Source: Pseudarthrobacter phenanthrenivorans Sphe3 (GTDB lineage Bacteria; Actinomycetota; Actinomycetes; Actinomycetales; Micrococcaceae). Taken from it: a DNA stretch of 64,000 nucleotides. A program made the translations under genes and the position numbers. Location: the NCBI RefSeq assembly GCF_000189535.1, contig NC_015145.1, positions 2,294,001 through 2,358,000 on the forward strand. Direction: 5' to 3'. The notes beneath the pieces are model-generated. The model was given only the letters and a program-made list of their open reading frames with translations, was not told the origin of the DNA and searched no databases. How positions within the stretch are numbered: the stretch's first letter is position 1; the number at the start of each line of letters is the position of its first letter. Positions 52,014 through 60,972 of this stretch are shown here, one piece after another.

Positions 52014-52364
52014 ATGATGACGCTCATGACGAAGCCTCCTGCCTTGTGGTTGCAGTGCAAGTGCGGACTCCTGGTCAGAAGTGAGGACGCGACCGTTAAA
52101 CCGCGCGCGCACCCCACAGCCACTGCTAAAGGCGTGTGTCCGGGTGAGGGATTCACAATCGTCCATGAGCCCGCAGAGCAAGAGAAGCGACGGGGAAACG
52201 CTGAGCTTTCCCGTCGCCAAAAGAAACGTGCGTTGATCAAGGGTCCGAATAAGCGCGCATACAAGCAAGGACCGGGCACGAACCCTTGGGACGGAGTTCG
52301 CGCGGCCTCCGCCCGCCCCTCGAAGGGTTCGGCCGGCGCACCAACGCTCGGTAAGAACCGTTGA
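52014..52364 (+). CDS. Small basic protein with a cysteine cluster, unknown
   Basis: 116 residues. WLQCKCGLLV and GVCPGEGF near the N-terminus could bind one metal ion; the C-terminal half is strongly basic (RRQKKRALIKGPNKRAYKQ), suggesting nucleic-acid binding. The ribosome site is weak and starts at 52017 or 52026 are also possible. A competing frame on the opposite strand over 51,956-52,522 has no recognisable content. The gap 51,789-52,013 shows nothing else. Confidence 0.5.
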   Translation: MMTLMTKPPALWLQCKCGLLVRSEDATVKPRAHPTATAKGVCPGEGFTIVHEPAEQEKRRGNAELSRRQKKRALIKGPNKRAYKQGPGTNPWDGVRAASARPSKGSAGAPTLGKNR

Positions 52365-52385
52365 TCGATCTGCGCGGGTAAGTAA

Positions 52386-52541
52386 CTACGTGCCGTCTCT
52401 GGGTTGCGCCTGCTCGGCCTCGCCGTCCCAGGCAGCGTCTGAGAGGTAGTGCAGATAGGCAGCGAAGGCCTCGCCCCCGGCGTCGGCCGCGCGGATGTTG
52501 TGTGAGGCCAGATACTCATCAAAGCTCATCTTCTCGCCCAT
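52386..52541 (-). CDS. 51-residue acidic protein, unknown
   Basis: Starts MGEKMSFDEYLASHN and has the composition of a real soluble protein (AFAAYLHYLSDAAWDGE). The ribosome site is weak. Small acidic ORFs like this are common in actinobacterial accessory DNA; function unknown. Confidence 0.45.
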   Translation of the reverse strand: MGEKMSFDEYLASHNIRAADAGGEAFAAYLHYLSDAAWDGEAEQAQPRDGT

Positions 52542-52639
52542 GATCCTGGCCTACCGCTAGTGATGGTCCTCTGACAAGGGGGTGCTGTCGTCATCTCCAT
52601 CCGTAGAGGATCGTGGATCATCGATAGATCGGAGACGAC

Positions 52640-52867
52640 ATGCCAAACGGAGACGTTGAGACATTTCCACAGGACGGTACCTGGTTCAATCGTGTTACCG
52701 GCGAAGCTGCGACCGTAGGCGGCAGCTTCCGAACGAAAGCCGAAGCGGTCGACGCCGGCCGGGATCTCGCCCGAGAGCGCCAGGTCGAGCACATCATCAA
52801 GAACGAAGACGGTCAGATCGCAGAGCGTAACTCGTACGGGAACGATCCCCGCAACATTCCCGGCTGA
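52640..52867 (+). CDS. DUF2188 family protein
   Basis: 75 residues. DUF2188 pattern: HVVP-like strand replaced by VETFPQDGTWFNRV, then FRTKAEAVDAGRDLARER and HIIKNEDGQIAERNSYGNDP, the family's C-terminal signature. Function unknown; often near DNA ligase or Ku genes, and here directly before a ligase fragment (two-base gap). Confidence 0.85.
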   Translation: MPNGDVETFPQDGTWFNRVTGEAATVGGSFRTKAEAVDAGRDLARERQVEHIIKNEDGQIAERNSYGNDPRNIPG

Positions 52868-52869
52868 GC

Positions 52870-53183
52870 ATGCCCCTGCCAGCTGAGTTGCGCCCGCCTC
52901 TGAGCTTGGCGCTCGCTCGGCCGGTGTCCTCGATACCAAGAGCGGACGGGATGCCTGGCGGATCGCGTTTTGAACCGAAATTTGACGGCTTCAGATTGTC
53001 CGTTGTCGTCGACGACGGCGTGACTCTCTGGTCACGGCAGGGCAAGGACCTCACACGGAGCTTTCCCGAACTGGTGGCGGCCGCCGAAACGCAGCTTCCC
53101 AACGGCGTCATCCTCGACGGTGAAGCGGTCGTGTGGAGCGAGGGCAGGTTGGATTTCGACGCACTGTTGCGGCGGCTCGGCGC
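52870..53183 (+). pseudogene. ATP-dependent DNA ligase, N-terminal fragment
   Basis: About 105 residues of the adenylation domain: active-site lysine in EPKFDGFR, then LWSRQGKDLTRSFPE and ILDGEAVVW, as in LigC/LigD-type end-joining ligases. Coding stops where an IS5-family element begins at 53,184. The rest of the gene is not found after that element, so DNA was lost. Confidence 0.85.
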
Positions 53184-54129
53184 TAGGGCGTGTCTCCTTA
53201 TCGTTTCAGGGTTGATGGTCGAGGCTGGAGGGATGTCGCGTTCGTCTGTTTTGAGTGATTCGCAGTGGGCTAGGATTCAGCCGTTGTTGCCGTCATCGGC
53301 GGGGCGCGCTGGTCGTCCGTTCCGAGACGACCGCCGGGTGGTCGAGGGCATCATCTACCGATACCGGTGCGGGATCGCGTGGCGGGATGTCCCGACAGAG
53401 TTCGGACCGTGGCAGACGCTCTGGAAACGTCACCGCCGTTACAGCGGCGATGGTACGTGGGATCGTCTGCTCGACCGATTGCTGGTCGACGCCGACGATG
53501 CTGGCGTGCTGGATTGGTCGGTCTCGGTGGACTCCACCATCAACCGAGCGCATCAACACGCGACGAACCTCCCGCGCACCACAGGGGGATCTGTCGAATT
53601 ACACGAATCTGCGCGTCGAGCCTCCTGACCATGGAATTGGCCGGTCACGCGGTGGTTTGAGCACGAAGGTGCACGCGTTGACCGACGGGAAGGGTCGCCC
53701 TCTCGTGGTCATCGTCGCGCCAGGGCAAGGCGGGGACTCGCCGATGTTCGCGCACCTGATGGGGCAACTGCGAGTCGGGCGCACCGGTCCGGGCCGTGCC
53801 CGCACACGCCCGGATCGGCTCCGCGGAGACAAGGCGTACTCGTCGCGAGCGATCCGCACCCACCTGCGTGATCGCGGGATCACGGCGGTGATTCCGGAGC
53901 CGTCGGACCAGATCGGACACCGGAAACGGCGCGGGACGTCGGGTGGCCGCCCGCCCGCGTTCGATGCCGAGGACTACAAGGGTCGAAACGTGGTCGAGCG
54001 CAGCTTCAACGACCAGAAGCAATGGCGCGGTCTCGCGACACGATACGACAAACTCGCCATCACCTATCGCGGTGGGGTCGTCCTCCGCGCCATCACAATC
54101 TGGCTCAAGGCATTAGGAGACACGCCCTA
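53184..54129 (+). mobile_element. IS5-family (IS427-like) insertion sequence
   Basis: Inverted ends GGGCGTGTCTCCTTA and its counterpart TTAGGAGACACGCCC, with TA on both sides (53184-53185 and 54128-54129). About 0.94 kb with a two-frame transposase, typical of the IS427 group. Left flank is a DNA ligase, right flank a toxin-antitoxin gene; the flanks do not belong together. Confidence 0.88.
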
Positions 54130-54130
54130 G
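53233..54130 (+). CDS. IS5-family transposase, two frames
   Basis: First frame from ATG 53233 to 53628: SDSQWARIQPLLPS, YRCGIAWRDVPTEFGPW and the first catalytic Asp in WSVSVDSTINRAHQHA. The second frame continues from about 53,620 with HGIGRSRGGLSTKVHALTD, LRGDKAYSSRAIR and VVERSFNDQKQWRGLATRYDK to 54130. A frameshift near 53,610-53,630 joins them, as is programmed in this group. Confidence 0.88.
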
Positions 54131-54602
54131 GGCCTCCCTCGATGGTCCCCCCCAGCTCGGCGGTACGGGCCGCAGCGACTGTGGCGGTGTCGAGATATGG
54201 GGATGGTTGGGCTGCTACCGGCAGGAGAGCTAAGCGGGCCTGGCTCCTAAGATGCCCGGTGCAGTACTGGTGCAGTGCCTCGCGCACAATCTCGCTGGGT
54301 TTGCGGTGTTCAGCTTCGGCCCGCTCCCCCAGCTCGCGCAGTAGTTCCTCCGTCAGCCGGTAGGAGCGCACTGGCGCCGGGGCTGCCTTGCCGCTTAGTG
54401 AAGGACGGCCCACGGAGCGTTGCACGGCTTCCGGTGATCCGAGAGCGGCTTCCAGTAGTGCCTGGCCGGCTCCTGGGCCGTTGCTCTTGGTGATCACGGC
54501 GCCTTCGGGCAGGGTATCCATGTTCTCGGCCGACTCTGCCAGCCGGTGGTAGCGTTCCTGTTCCTGGCTGGTCAGTGCTGGTTCGTTGGTCCTGGTCATC
54601 AC
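54105..54602 (-). CDS. Ribbon-helix-helix (CopG-like) antitoxin, 3-prime end altered by IS
   Basis: 165 residues. An RHH core near residues 78-112 (APVRSYRLTEELLRELGERA, HRKPSEIVREALHQYC). The last eight or so residues are read from the IS5 terminal repeat beyond 54,129, so the natural C-terminus was lost. Start overlaps the toxin stop by four bases. Antitoxins of this class bind the toxin and repress their own operon. Confidence 0.78.
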   Translation of the reverse strand: MMTRTNEPALTSQEQERYHRLAESAENMDTLPEGAVITKSNGPGAGQALLEAALGSPEAVQRSVGRPSLSGKAAPAPVRSYRLTEELLRELGERAEAEHRKPSEIVREALHQYCTGHLRSQARLALLPVAAQPSPYLDTATVAAARTAELGGTIEGGPRACLLMP

Positions 54603-54871
54603 TGCCTCTCTTCTGCAATGTCGATGATTTTCCTCCGGGCTTCCATCACATGGAAGATCAGAATGTCTGCCGGCGGGGTGATGATCGCCATGACTTCAAG
54701 CATCATCTGGCGGTTTCGTGACGGGTTGATGAACAGGTCCGGGCGTTGACCGCCCTCTATGCGCGGTTCGTCAAACTTTTCGATCCGGTAGAGGAAGTTC
54801 TGCATTGCGAACAGTGCATCGCTCTGGTCGATGCCGTGCTTCGCTGCGCTGTCTGTCCATCGAATCGCCAC
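54599..54871 (-). CDS. Toxin of a toxin-antitoxin pair (BrnT-like, tentative)
   Basis: 90 residues: IRWTDSAAKHGIDQSDALFA, PDLFINPSRNRQMMLEVMA and DILIFHVMEARRKIIDIAEE. Size, KHGI near the N-terminus, the toxin-first order and an RHH partner fit BrnT-type RelE-fold ribonucleases, but conservation is weak. First gene of the pair; operator repeats lie just upstream. Confidence 0.65.
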   Translation of the reverse strand: MAIRWTDSAAKHGIDQSDALFAMQNFLYRIEKFDEPRIEGGQRPDLFINPSRNRQMMLEVMAIITPPADILIFHVMEARRKIIDIAEERQ

Positions 54872-54879
54872 ACTTATAT

Positions 54880-54919
54880 TGTACTACAGAATTGGTAATA
54901 ATGTAATACAGTATCGGTG
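54880..54919 (-). promoter_or_regulatory. Direct-repeat operator of the toxin-antitoxin pair
   Basis: TGTACTACAGAATTGGTA at 54880-54897 and TGTAATACAGTATCGGTG at 54902-54919 match at 14 of 18 positions and start 22 bases apart, two helical turns. They sit 9-48 bases upstream of the toxin start in an AT-rich patch that also must hold the promoter. RHH antitoxins bind such repeats cooperatively. Confidence 0.7.
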
Positions 54920-55012
54920 GTGGGTTCCATGCGTGAAGGTGGGGCCGGAAACCGCACCCCACAGTTCCCGGCCCCGTTATCTTTCTTGTTGTCCCTGCGA
55001 AAGGAAATCTAT

Positions 55013-55200
55013 TCAGGCCCGGTGTCTCTCTTCGTTGAGAGTCCGTCTACCCGGACGTAGTGCACCGGCTGGTACCGGCTCCCACATTCTGCCCTGGTTA
55101 TGTTTGCGCTGCATTCGTTTCACTTCCCGCAGCACCGCGGCTTCAATGAGGTCCGCTATCGAACCATATCCTTCCTGTGAGCCTGCGGTAGTGCCCGGAC
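55013..55200 (-). pseudogene. C-terminal remnant of a plasmid partition-type protein (tentative)
   Basis: The last 60 codons before the stop at 55013 read SQEGYGSIADLIEAAVLREV, then KRMQRKHNQGRMWEPVPAG and RPGRRTLNEERHRA. This looks like the C-terminal region of small centromere-binding or ParB-like proteins of actinobacterial plasmids. The upstream part of the frame runs antisense to the transporter and has no protein character, so the gene is truncated. The gap 54,920-55,012 shows only a GGGGCCGG/CCGGCCCC hairpin at 54941-54975. Confidence 0.45.
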
Positions 55201-55250
55201 GCCGGGGCCTCTGCCGGCGCGGTGTATATAGCGACGTCGTGTGACCGAGC

Positions 55251-56666
55251 TCAGGTGCTGACAACAGCATCGGCCACTTCCGGGGGAATTTGCTGCGGTT
55301 CTGCGGCGATCCCGGCACGCCGGGACAGGGCGCGCAGACCGAAGAGTAGACCAATCGAGACGGCGAGCGGAACGGCGAGCACGAGCGAGATCGTGGTGAG
55401 GCCAAAGCCCGCGCCAACCAGGGTCCCGCCGAGTGCACCATAGGTCAGGGTACCGAGCCGACCAGCGAATCCTGCCGACCCCATTCCCGTCGCTCGGAAC
55501 TGTTCCGGGTAGGCCAGTGTAGTGATGGATTGCATGGCAGCCGCACCCGCGGGGAGCGACAATCCGATCGCGAACAGCAGCGCGAAGTAGCCGAAGAAGC
55601 CGAAGCCGGTGCCGAAGGCGGCCACGATCAGCAGGCCTATCACGCCCCAGAGGGTGACACCTGCCAGAGCGATGAAGCGATCAAAGCGCTTTAGGATGAA
55701 CGCGATCGCGAACTGGCCGATCAAGGAGCCCCAGCCGTACCCGGCGACGATCAGTCCGCTCTCGGCCGTCGACAGACCGGGGGAGGGGGCCTGGAGAAGA
55801 ACCGGCATGTACTGCAGAACCAGCAGGCCCGACCCCTGCACCACGAAGAACACTCCCCAGATCAGCAGGGTCACTCCGAGTAGTGGCCGCGACAGTATCT
55901 CGGCGAACAAAGCCTTCGCGCGCGCCTCGCCGGCACCGAGGGTGAGACCCGCACGGGTGAGATCCACACCCGCGATGTCGCGGTCGGGCGCCACGAGAGC
56001 GAGGGCCCTTCGGATGCGGGCTTCCGGAATGCCGCGCGAAACAGAGATGATGGCCGGTTCGGGCACGAGCACGATGAAGAACGGCAGGATGATCAGAGGC
56101 GTCAGGCCCGCGATCAGCACCATGACCTGCCAACCCAGTGTGGGAATGACAGCCGCAGCCAGGTAAGCGCCGATGATGCTGCCGAGTCCGACACCGGCGA
56201 AGGCGATGCTGACCATCTGGGCCCGCCTTGCCGCGGGCACCCAATCGGCGACGATCGTGAGAGCGACCGGCATCACGGCCCCGAGCCCGAAGCACGAGAT
56301 GATTCTGAAGGCCGCGAAAGAGTAGATGTCGCCTGTCAGTCCGAGCCCGGCAGTGGCAAGGCAGAACAAAACGAAGCCGACCACCGTCACGCCCTTCCGG
56401 CCCCAGCGGTCGGCGAGCGGGCCGGAGACCAGTGCTCCGATCGCCATTGCGACGACCCCGCCGGAGACAACGAGGGTGACCGCCGAAATTGGCACGCCCC
56501 AGTCGCGGATGACCGGAGGAAAGAGATGGCTGACAATTGTGATGTCCATGCCATCAGCGACCATGACGAAGAACATTATCAGCACGATGATGCGCTGGCG
56601 CCGGCCGATGGGCAGCGAGTCTACGAAGGCACGGACGCCCGTCGGAGGTGTGGGGACTGTGTTCAT
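55251..56666 (-). CDS. MFS aromatic acid:H+ symporter (AAHS family)
   Basis: 471 residues, 12 membrane helices. AAHS signatures include [20 protein letters not shown] in helix 1 with the conserved Asp, LADRWGRKG in loop 2-3, and [20 protein letters not shown] in the second half. PcaK/BenK-type carriers import aromatic acids with protons. GGAAAGG lies before ATG. It follows the two naphthoate catabolic genes by 122 bases, so the substrate is probably 1-hydroxy-2-naphthoate or phthalate-type acids. Confidence 0.88.
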   Translation of the reverse strand: MNTVPTPPTGVRAFVDSLPIGRRQRIIVLIMFFVMVADGMDITIVSHLFPPVIRDWGVPISAVTLVVSGGVVAMAIGALVSGPLADRWGRKGVTVVGFVLFCLATAGLGLTGDIYSFAAFRIISCFGLGAVMPVALTIVADWVPAARRAQMVSIAFAGVGLGSIIGAYLAAAVIPTLGWQVMVLIAGLTPLIILPFFIVLVPEPAIISVSRGIPEARIRRALALVAPDRDIAGVDLTRAGLTLGAGEARAKALFAEILSRPLLGVTLLIWGVFFVVQGSGLLVLQYMPVLLQAPSPGLSTAESGLIVAGYGWGSLIGQFAIAFILKRFDRFIALAGVTLWGVIGLLIVAAFGTGFGFFGYFALLFAIGLSLPAGAAAMQSITTLAYPEQFRATGMGSAGFAGRLGTLTYGALGGTLVGAGFGLTTISLVLAVPLAVSIGLLFGLRALSRRAGIAAEPQQIPPEVADAVVST

Positions 56667-56788
56667 GATGGTGGCGCCTTTCCAATCTAGAAATCACCGG
56701 GAAGGTCGTCACTCAGACGGGATCCCCGTTGATCCGTAATGTGAATAATCAGACGACCGCTCTGCCCACAGCTGAGGCAGTCGCGGCT

Positions 56789-57820
56789 CTACTGCGGGTG
56801 GAGCGATTGGGTGATCGGGTGATCGGGTTCGACGAGAGTTGCGACGTACTTCTGGCGAATGCCCGCCCAACGGCGGCCAACCTCCGCGCCCCCTTCGAGG
56901 TAGGCGGCTGGGGCGGTGCCGTAGGGATGCCGGCTGGGGCCGGGCACGATGTAACCGGCGGCCTCGAACTCGGCCCGGTCGATCTGGATGCTGTATGGCA
57001 TGAACTTACTTATGTCGCCGCCCGGGAACAGGGGCTCCATGGCCCACGCGATGTCTTCGTGCACGGTACGGGCGTCGTCCCAGAGTCCCTCCACGATCGC
57101 ACGGCGGAGCGCCATCACGGGTTCGGGGCCGCAGGCCACGTCACCGCTCCAAGCCGCCGGCACCTCGCCTGGGAAGGCCTCGAGTGAGGGGAGCCAGTTG
57201 TCCGCGGTGGGCAACAGAGGAAAGCGGCCTTTTACAGCGGCCAGGTCGTTCGCGTAGGCGTCACTGCCCGACAGTACGCCGAGATGCTTCGATGCCACGA
57301 TCTGCGGGATCTCCGCCAGCGCCGCGTAGGCGGCGGAGGAGATTTTGCCCTTGAACACTCCAGAGTTGTCGTAGACGACGACGGCGGCAGCCGGAACGGC
57401 ATCGCACACGGCCGCGTAGTAGGACACCAGCTGCTCGTCGTCGAGAGGCAGCCACATTGGTCGCCCGACGAACAGACCGTCCGCACCGAGCCCCATCAGG
57501 GCGAGGCTGCGGGCGATCGTGTCGCGGGTGTTCAGCGTCGAGGCCCCGCAGAAGACGGGGATGCGATTAGCGACCGTACGGATGACCGTGTCGTTGAACG
57601 CCAGTAGTTCTTCATAAGTGAGGGTAGCGACTTCGCCGAAGGTGCCATTGGTCAGCAGCACGTCAACACCGGAAGCGACGATGAGCTCGACCATGCGCGC
57701 GGTCTCTTCGAGGTCGACGGTGTCGATCGCGTCCGCACGGTCGGCTCCCGGCTTGGAGGGAGTCGGTACGATGCCGACCAGCCCGACGATGTCGGAGGAG
57801 CTGACCGTGCGACCTGTCAC
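56789..57820 (-). CDS. phdJ: Hydratase-aldolase of the DHDPS superfamily (trans-2-carboxybenzalpyruvate type)
   Basis: 343 residues. Class I aldolase of the NahE/PhdJ group: motif LLTNGTFGEVATLTYEE at about 56-71, Tyr150 in VVVYDNSGVFKGK and Schiff-base Lys178 in IVASKHLG. PhdJ splits trans-2-carboxybenzalpyruvate to 2-carboxybenzaldehyde and pyruvate in phenanthrene breakdown, the step after ring cleavage by PhdI, whose gene directly precedes (GTGA overlap). NahE-type activity on a naphthalene intermediate is an alternative. Confidence 0.82.
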   Translation of the reverse strand: MTGRTVSSSDIVGLVGIVPTPSKPGADRADAIDTVDLEETARMVELIVASGVDVLLTNGTFGEVATLTYEELLAFNDTVIRTVANRIPVFCGASTLNTRDTIARSLALMGLGADGLFVGRPMWLPLDDEQLVSYYAAVCDAVPAAAVVVYDNSGVFKGKISSAAYAALAEIPQIVASKHLGVLSGSDAYANDLAAVKGRFPLLPTADNWLPSLEAFPGEVPAAWSGDVACGPEPVMALRRAIVEGLWDDARTVHEDIAWAMEPLFPGGDISKFMPYSIQIDRAEFEAAGYIVPGPSRHPYGTAPAAYLEGGAEVGRRWAGIRQKYVATLVEPDHPITQSLHPQ

Positions 57821-58980
57821 AGTTCGTCCTGGTCGTAGAACGCGCCGGGACGGTAGATCGGCTTGAGCGAGGGCGAGGGATTCGCGGGCGCAGGGGTCGC
57901 GTTGAGGATCGACTCGGGCTCTTCATAGAGCAGTCCGAACGCCTGCAGCGCGGGAATGTCATGCATCGAGAAGAGCTGAACCGGCTCGGTGGCGGAGTCG
58001 TTCGTCCACCGGAAGTTCGTCCAGTTCGGGAGCGTGATGACATCACCTGCCGAGAACGTGATCGTCTCGGTGTCAGTCTGCATCGTGCCCGAACCCGAGA
58101 TGACGTAGGTGATCGCGCTCGATGAACGGCGGTGCGTGCGGCCATCGAACCCGGGGGCGAGACGCTGCACCCAGCAGTCCATGGTCGGCATGGTGGGCCC
58201 GCCCGTCACGGGGTTGGCGTAGCGCAGGGCGAGTCCGTCGAACTCATTCCCGGCTGAGAGATCGTAGAGGTCGAGTCGCGCCTTGACTTCGCTCCAGGGA
58301 TAGCGCACGGGCAGTCTGCTCTCGCGACCGCGTTCCCACGTTGGACGCAGCCAGTGGCTGCGGGTTCCGATGCCTTCGCTGCTCGACGGGCGCACGTTCT
58401 GGCTGTCGTCGCCGTAGGGCTCGTAGTAGACTGCACCGAGGGCGAAGAGAAGGCCTATGTCGAGGCCGTCGAGCCAGACAACGTCGGTGTCGCTCGGGTT
58501 GTGGTGGTCGTGCCACGAGAATCGCGGGGTGATCAGAAGATCGAAATCTTCCATGGGCAGACGCTCGCCGTCGACGGTCGTGAAAGCCTCCGGATCTCCC
58601 TTCGTGATGAATCGCACAGCGCCCATGGTGTGTCGATGCGACCAGCATACTTCGCCCGGCTTCACGAGCTGGAAGCCGGCAGAGATGGTGTGCGTGGTGG
58701 CGCTTCCGCGATCGAGGAGACCAGGGTTGACGAAGGTGAGGTGCCGCCTCGCCGTGTCGACGGGCCCGAGTGCAATGGTCGCCTCAGCGAGGGCCTTCTC
58801 GACATCGTCCCATGCCCACCGGTAAGGGATGCCTGCGGGGCGAGGCCCGCCAATGGCCCGCATCAGGTGCTCCTCCGCAATCCACTGACCGCGCAAGTAC
58901 TGCCCTGCTGCCTGCTGGTCGAATACTGCGAGCGCTTCGGCCTGAGTGGCTGCGGGGGTTTCGATATTGACTGAATCCAT
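57817..58980 (-). CDS. phdI: 1-Hydroxy-2-naphthoate dioxygenase (ring-cleaving, cupin)
   Basis: 387 residues, two cupin domains of the gentisate 1,2-dioxygenase class. Iron ligands are expected in CWSHRHTMGAVRF (His115, His117) and near SWHDHHNP (157-160); the second cupin carries AITYVISGSGTM and FSAGDVITLPNWT. Length and gene order with phdJ match PhdI of phenanthrene degraders, which opens the hydroxylated ring of 1-hydroxy-2-naphthoate. GGAG lies seven bases before ATG. First gene of a leftward operon with phdJ and a transporter; the upper pathway is not in the window. Confidence 0.85.
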   Translation of the reverse strand: MDSVNIETPAATQAEALAVFDQQAAGQYLRGQWIAEEHLMRAIGGPRPAGIPYRWAWDDVEKALAEATIALGPVDTARRHLTFVNPGLLDRGSATTHTISAGFQLVKPGEVCWSHRHTMGAVRFITKGDPEAFTTVDGERLPMEDFDLLITPRFSWHDHHNPSDTDVVWLDGLDIGLLFALGAVYYEPYGDDSQNVRPSSSEGIGTRSHWLRPTWERGRESRLPVRYPWSEVKARLDLYDLSAGNEFDGLALRYANPVTGGPTMPTMDCWVQRLAPGFDGRTHRRSSSAITYVISGSGTMQTDTETITFSAGDVITLPNWTNFRWTNDSATEPVQLFSMHDIPALQAFGLLYEEPESILNATPAPANPSPSLKPIYRPGAFYDQDEL

Positions 58981-59131
58981 AGCTGGTCTCCTTCGGCGAC
59001 TCTAAGTTACTCTGTCCTCAACAGTACGATTCTGCGTGCGAGAAGGCAAGAGTTCGACGAGACTCACGTAAAAGGTCCGGGAACGTGAGCGCGTGCCTCA
59101 GATAAGAATGTCCGCGTAGTTCCCTGGGTAG

Positions 59132-60100
59132 ATGAACGGGGAATTGTCGATGTCCGCGCGCCGGGAGATCACGAAGAAGTTCGCGCGCGAGTACGCCAAA
59201 GCCGATAGAAGGGGTAAGAGCGAGATACTCGACTCGCTCGTCGCTGCGACCGGGTGGACGCGTGATCACTCGCGTCGCGCGATCCGCGTTGCCCTCCAAC
59301 GCAAGGGCGCTGCACATGAGCAGCAGCGAAGGCATCGTCCGCGGAAGTTCTCCTATGACGCGCTGGTCGTGCTTCAACACGTCTGGCGGCTGGTCGGACA
59401 GCCCTCGGGGAAATATCTCGCCGCGGTCATGGACGATCTGCTGGAACGTCTCGTCCGATTCCGGGAACTCGGGAAAGTCGCCGACCGGGTCACACCTTTG
59501 GTGCTGGATGAGTTGCGGCAGATGTCAGCGGCGACGATCGACCGGTATCTGAAGCCTCACAAAGACGCCGCCTATCCCGTCGCACTGTCCGGCACGAAGC
59601 CCTCACATATTCTGCGCTCCTCGATCCCGTTACGCACCGCGATGGACGACCCGATCACCAACCCCGGATTCCTGGAGTTAGACACGGTCGCGCACTGCGG
59701 TCACACGATGAAGGGCGAGTTCCTCTGGACGTTGAACGCGACCGACCCGGTGATCGGATGGACGATGATGCGGACAGTGAAGAACAAAGCCTTCACGCAC
59801 GTCCACACCGGTCTGGAATGGATCAACAAGCACGCCCCGATCCCGATCGCGGGAATGGACTTCGATAACGGTGGCGAGTTCCTGAACTGGTCCGTGATCG
59901 CCTGGGCCGATAAACGCAAGATCCCGCTCACGCGCACCCGCCCCTACAAGCACAACGACAACGCGCATATCGAACAACGAAACGGCGACTGGGTCCGCAA
60001 GCACGCGTTCCGCTACCGCTACGAATCCGCCGCCGAACTCACCCTCCTGAACGAGCTCTGGGACCTCGTCATGGCACGCAAGAACCACCTCCTGCCCTGA
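59132..60100 (+). pseudogene. DDE transposase with integrase core, truncated at the 3-prime end
   Basis: 322 residues: N-terminal basic HTH region (RREITKKFAREYAKADRRGK), DDE core with LELDTVAHCGHTMKGEF, IAGMDFDNGGEF and DNAHIEQRNGDW. The coding sequence ends NHLLP, where TGAACCG, the end of an IS3-type element, supplies the stop at 60098. Relatives run on for about 60 more residues, so this copy lost its tail. Upstream gap 58,981-59,131 contains the phdI promoter and the IS end. Confidence 0.75.
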
Positions 60101-60437
60101 ACCGTCCCAGGTTCTCGGCCGCTTCTATGCGGGGAGCGGCTCAGGTTTGAGGGCCGCGTAGTAGGCCGCCTCGAACTCGTCGGGGCTGACCATCCCGAGG
60201 CTACCGTGCAGCCGGCGGTGGTTGTACCAATCGACCCAGCCAGCGGTCGCGTACTCGACGTCGGCGATCGTCTTGTACGGGCCGTCGTGGAAGATCGTCG
60301 TGCGTACGCATTCGGCCTTGTAGATCCCGTTGATCGTCTCCATGAGCGCGTTATCGTATGCGTCGCCGATGGATCCGATCGAGGGGGCGATACCGTCGAG
60401 GGCGAGCTTCTCGGTCCACACCAGCGAGGTGTATTGA
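60098..60437 (-). mobile_element. IS3-family remnant (C-terminal part of OrfB)
   Basis: From the TGAACCGTCCCAGG end inward, the minus strand encodes YTSLVWTEKLALDGIAPSIG, GDAYDNALMETINGIYKAE and YNHRRLHGSLGMVSPDEFE to the stop at 60125. The element is cut at about 60,437 by the IS30-family element. It sits inside the transposase gene at 59,132. Confidence 0.85.
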
Positions 60438-60443
60438 CCAGGT

Positions 60444-60972
60444 TCAACCGGTCGATGCAACACCGGGTTGTTGGAGCAAGAGTAGCTGCTCACTGAAGGC
60501 CTCGGCGGGGGTCTTCCAGTCGAGTGTCTTGCGGGGCCTGGTGTTGAGGGCGTGAGCGACAGCTTCAATCTCCTCGGCGGACCAGTGGGACAGGTCGGTG
60601 CCTTTCGGGAAGTACTGGCGTAGTAGGCCGTTGGTGTTCTCGTTGGTGCCGCGCTGCCACGGCGATTGCGGGTCGGCGAAGAAGACCGGGATGCCGGTCT
60701 CGACAGTGAACTGGGCATGCGCGGACATCTCCTTGCCACGATCCCACGTCAACGACCTCGCCAGTTGGGCTGGCAGCGTCGACATCGTGCTCGCTAACGC
60801 GTTCTTCATCGTGAACGCACCATAGCCAGCCAGCGCCGGACCGTTCTTGGGTGTCTCTTTGTGCCGGTAGCCCTGCTCCCGCGGCAGATGCACCAACATC
60901 GTGAACCTGGTCGTTCGGTCGACGACGGTGCCGATCGCTGAGCGCTCCAACCCGATCAGCAGATCACCTTCC
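60444..60972 (-). pseudogene. IS30-family transposase, C-terminal part
   Basis: Begins GDLLIGLERSAIGTVVDRTT (catalytic region after the first Asp) and contains LTWDRGKEMSAHAQF, PQSPWQRGTNENTNGLLRQY and ALNTRPRKTLDWKTP, the IS30 hallmarks, to the stop at 60444. Confidence 0.88.

Noticed and set aside
51956..52522. 188-codon minus-strand frame overlapping the small Cys-containing protein.
   Set aside because: Composition rich in Ser/Pro/Arg without domain; the plus-strand frame has a more protein-like pattern with a CxC...C cluster.
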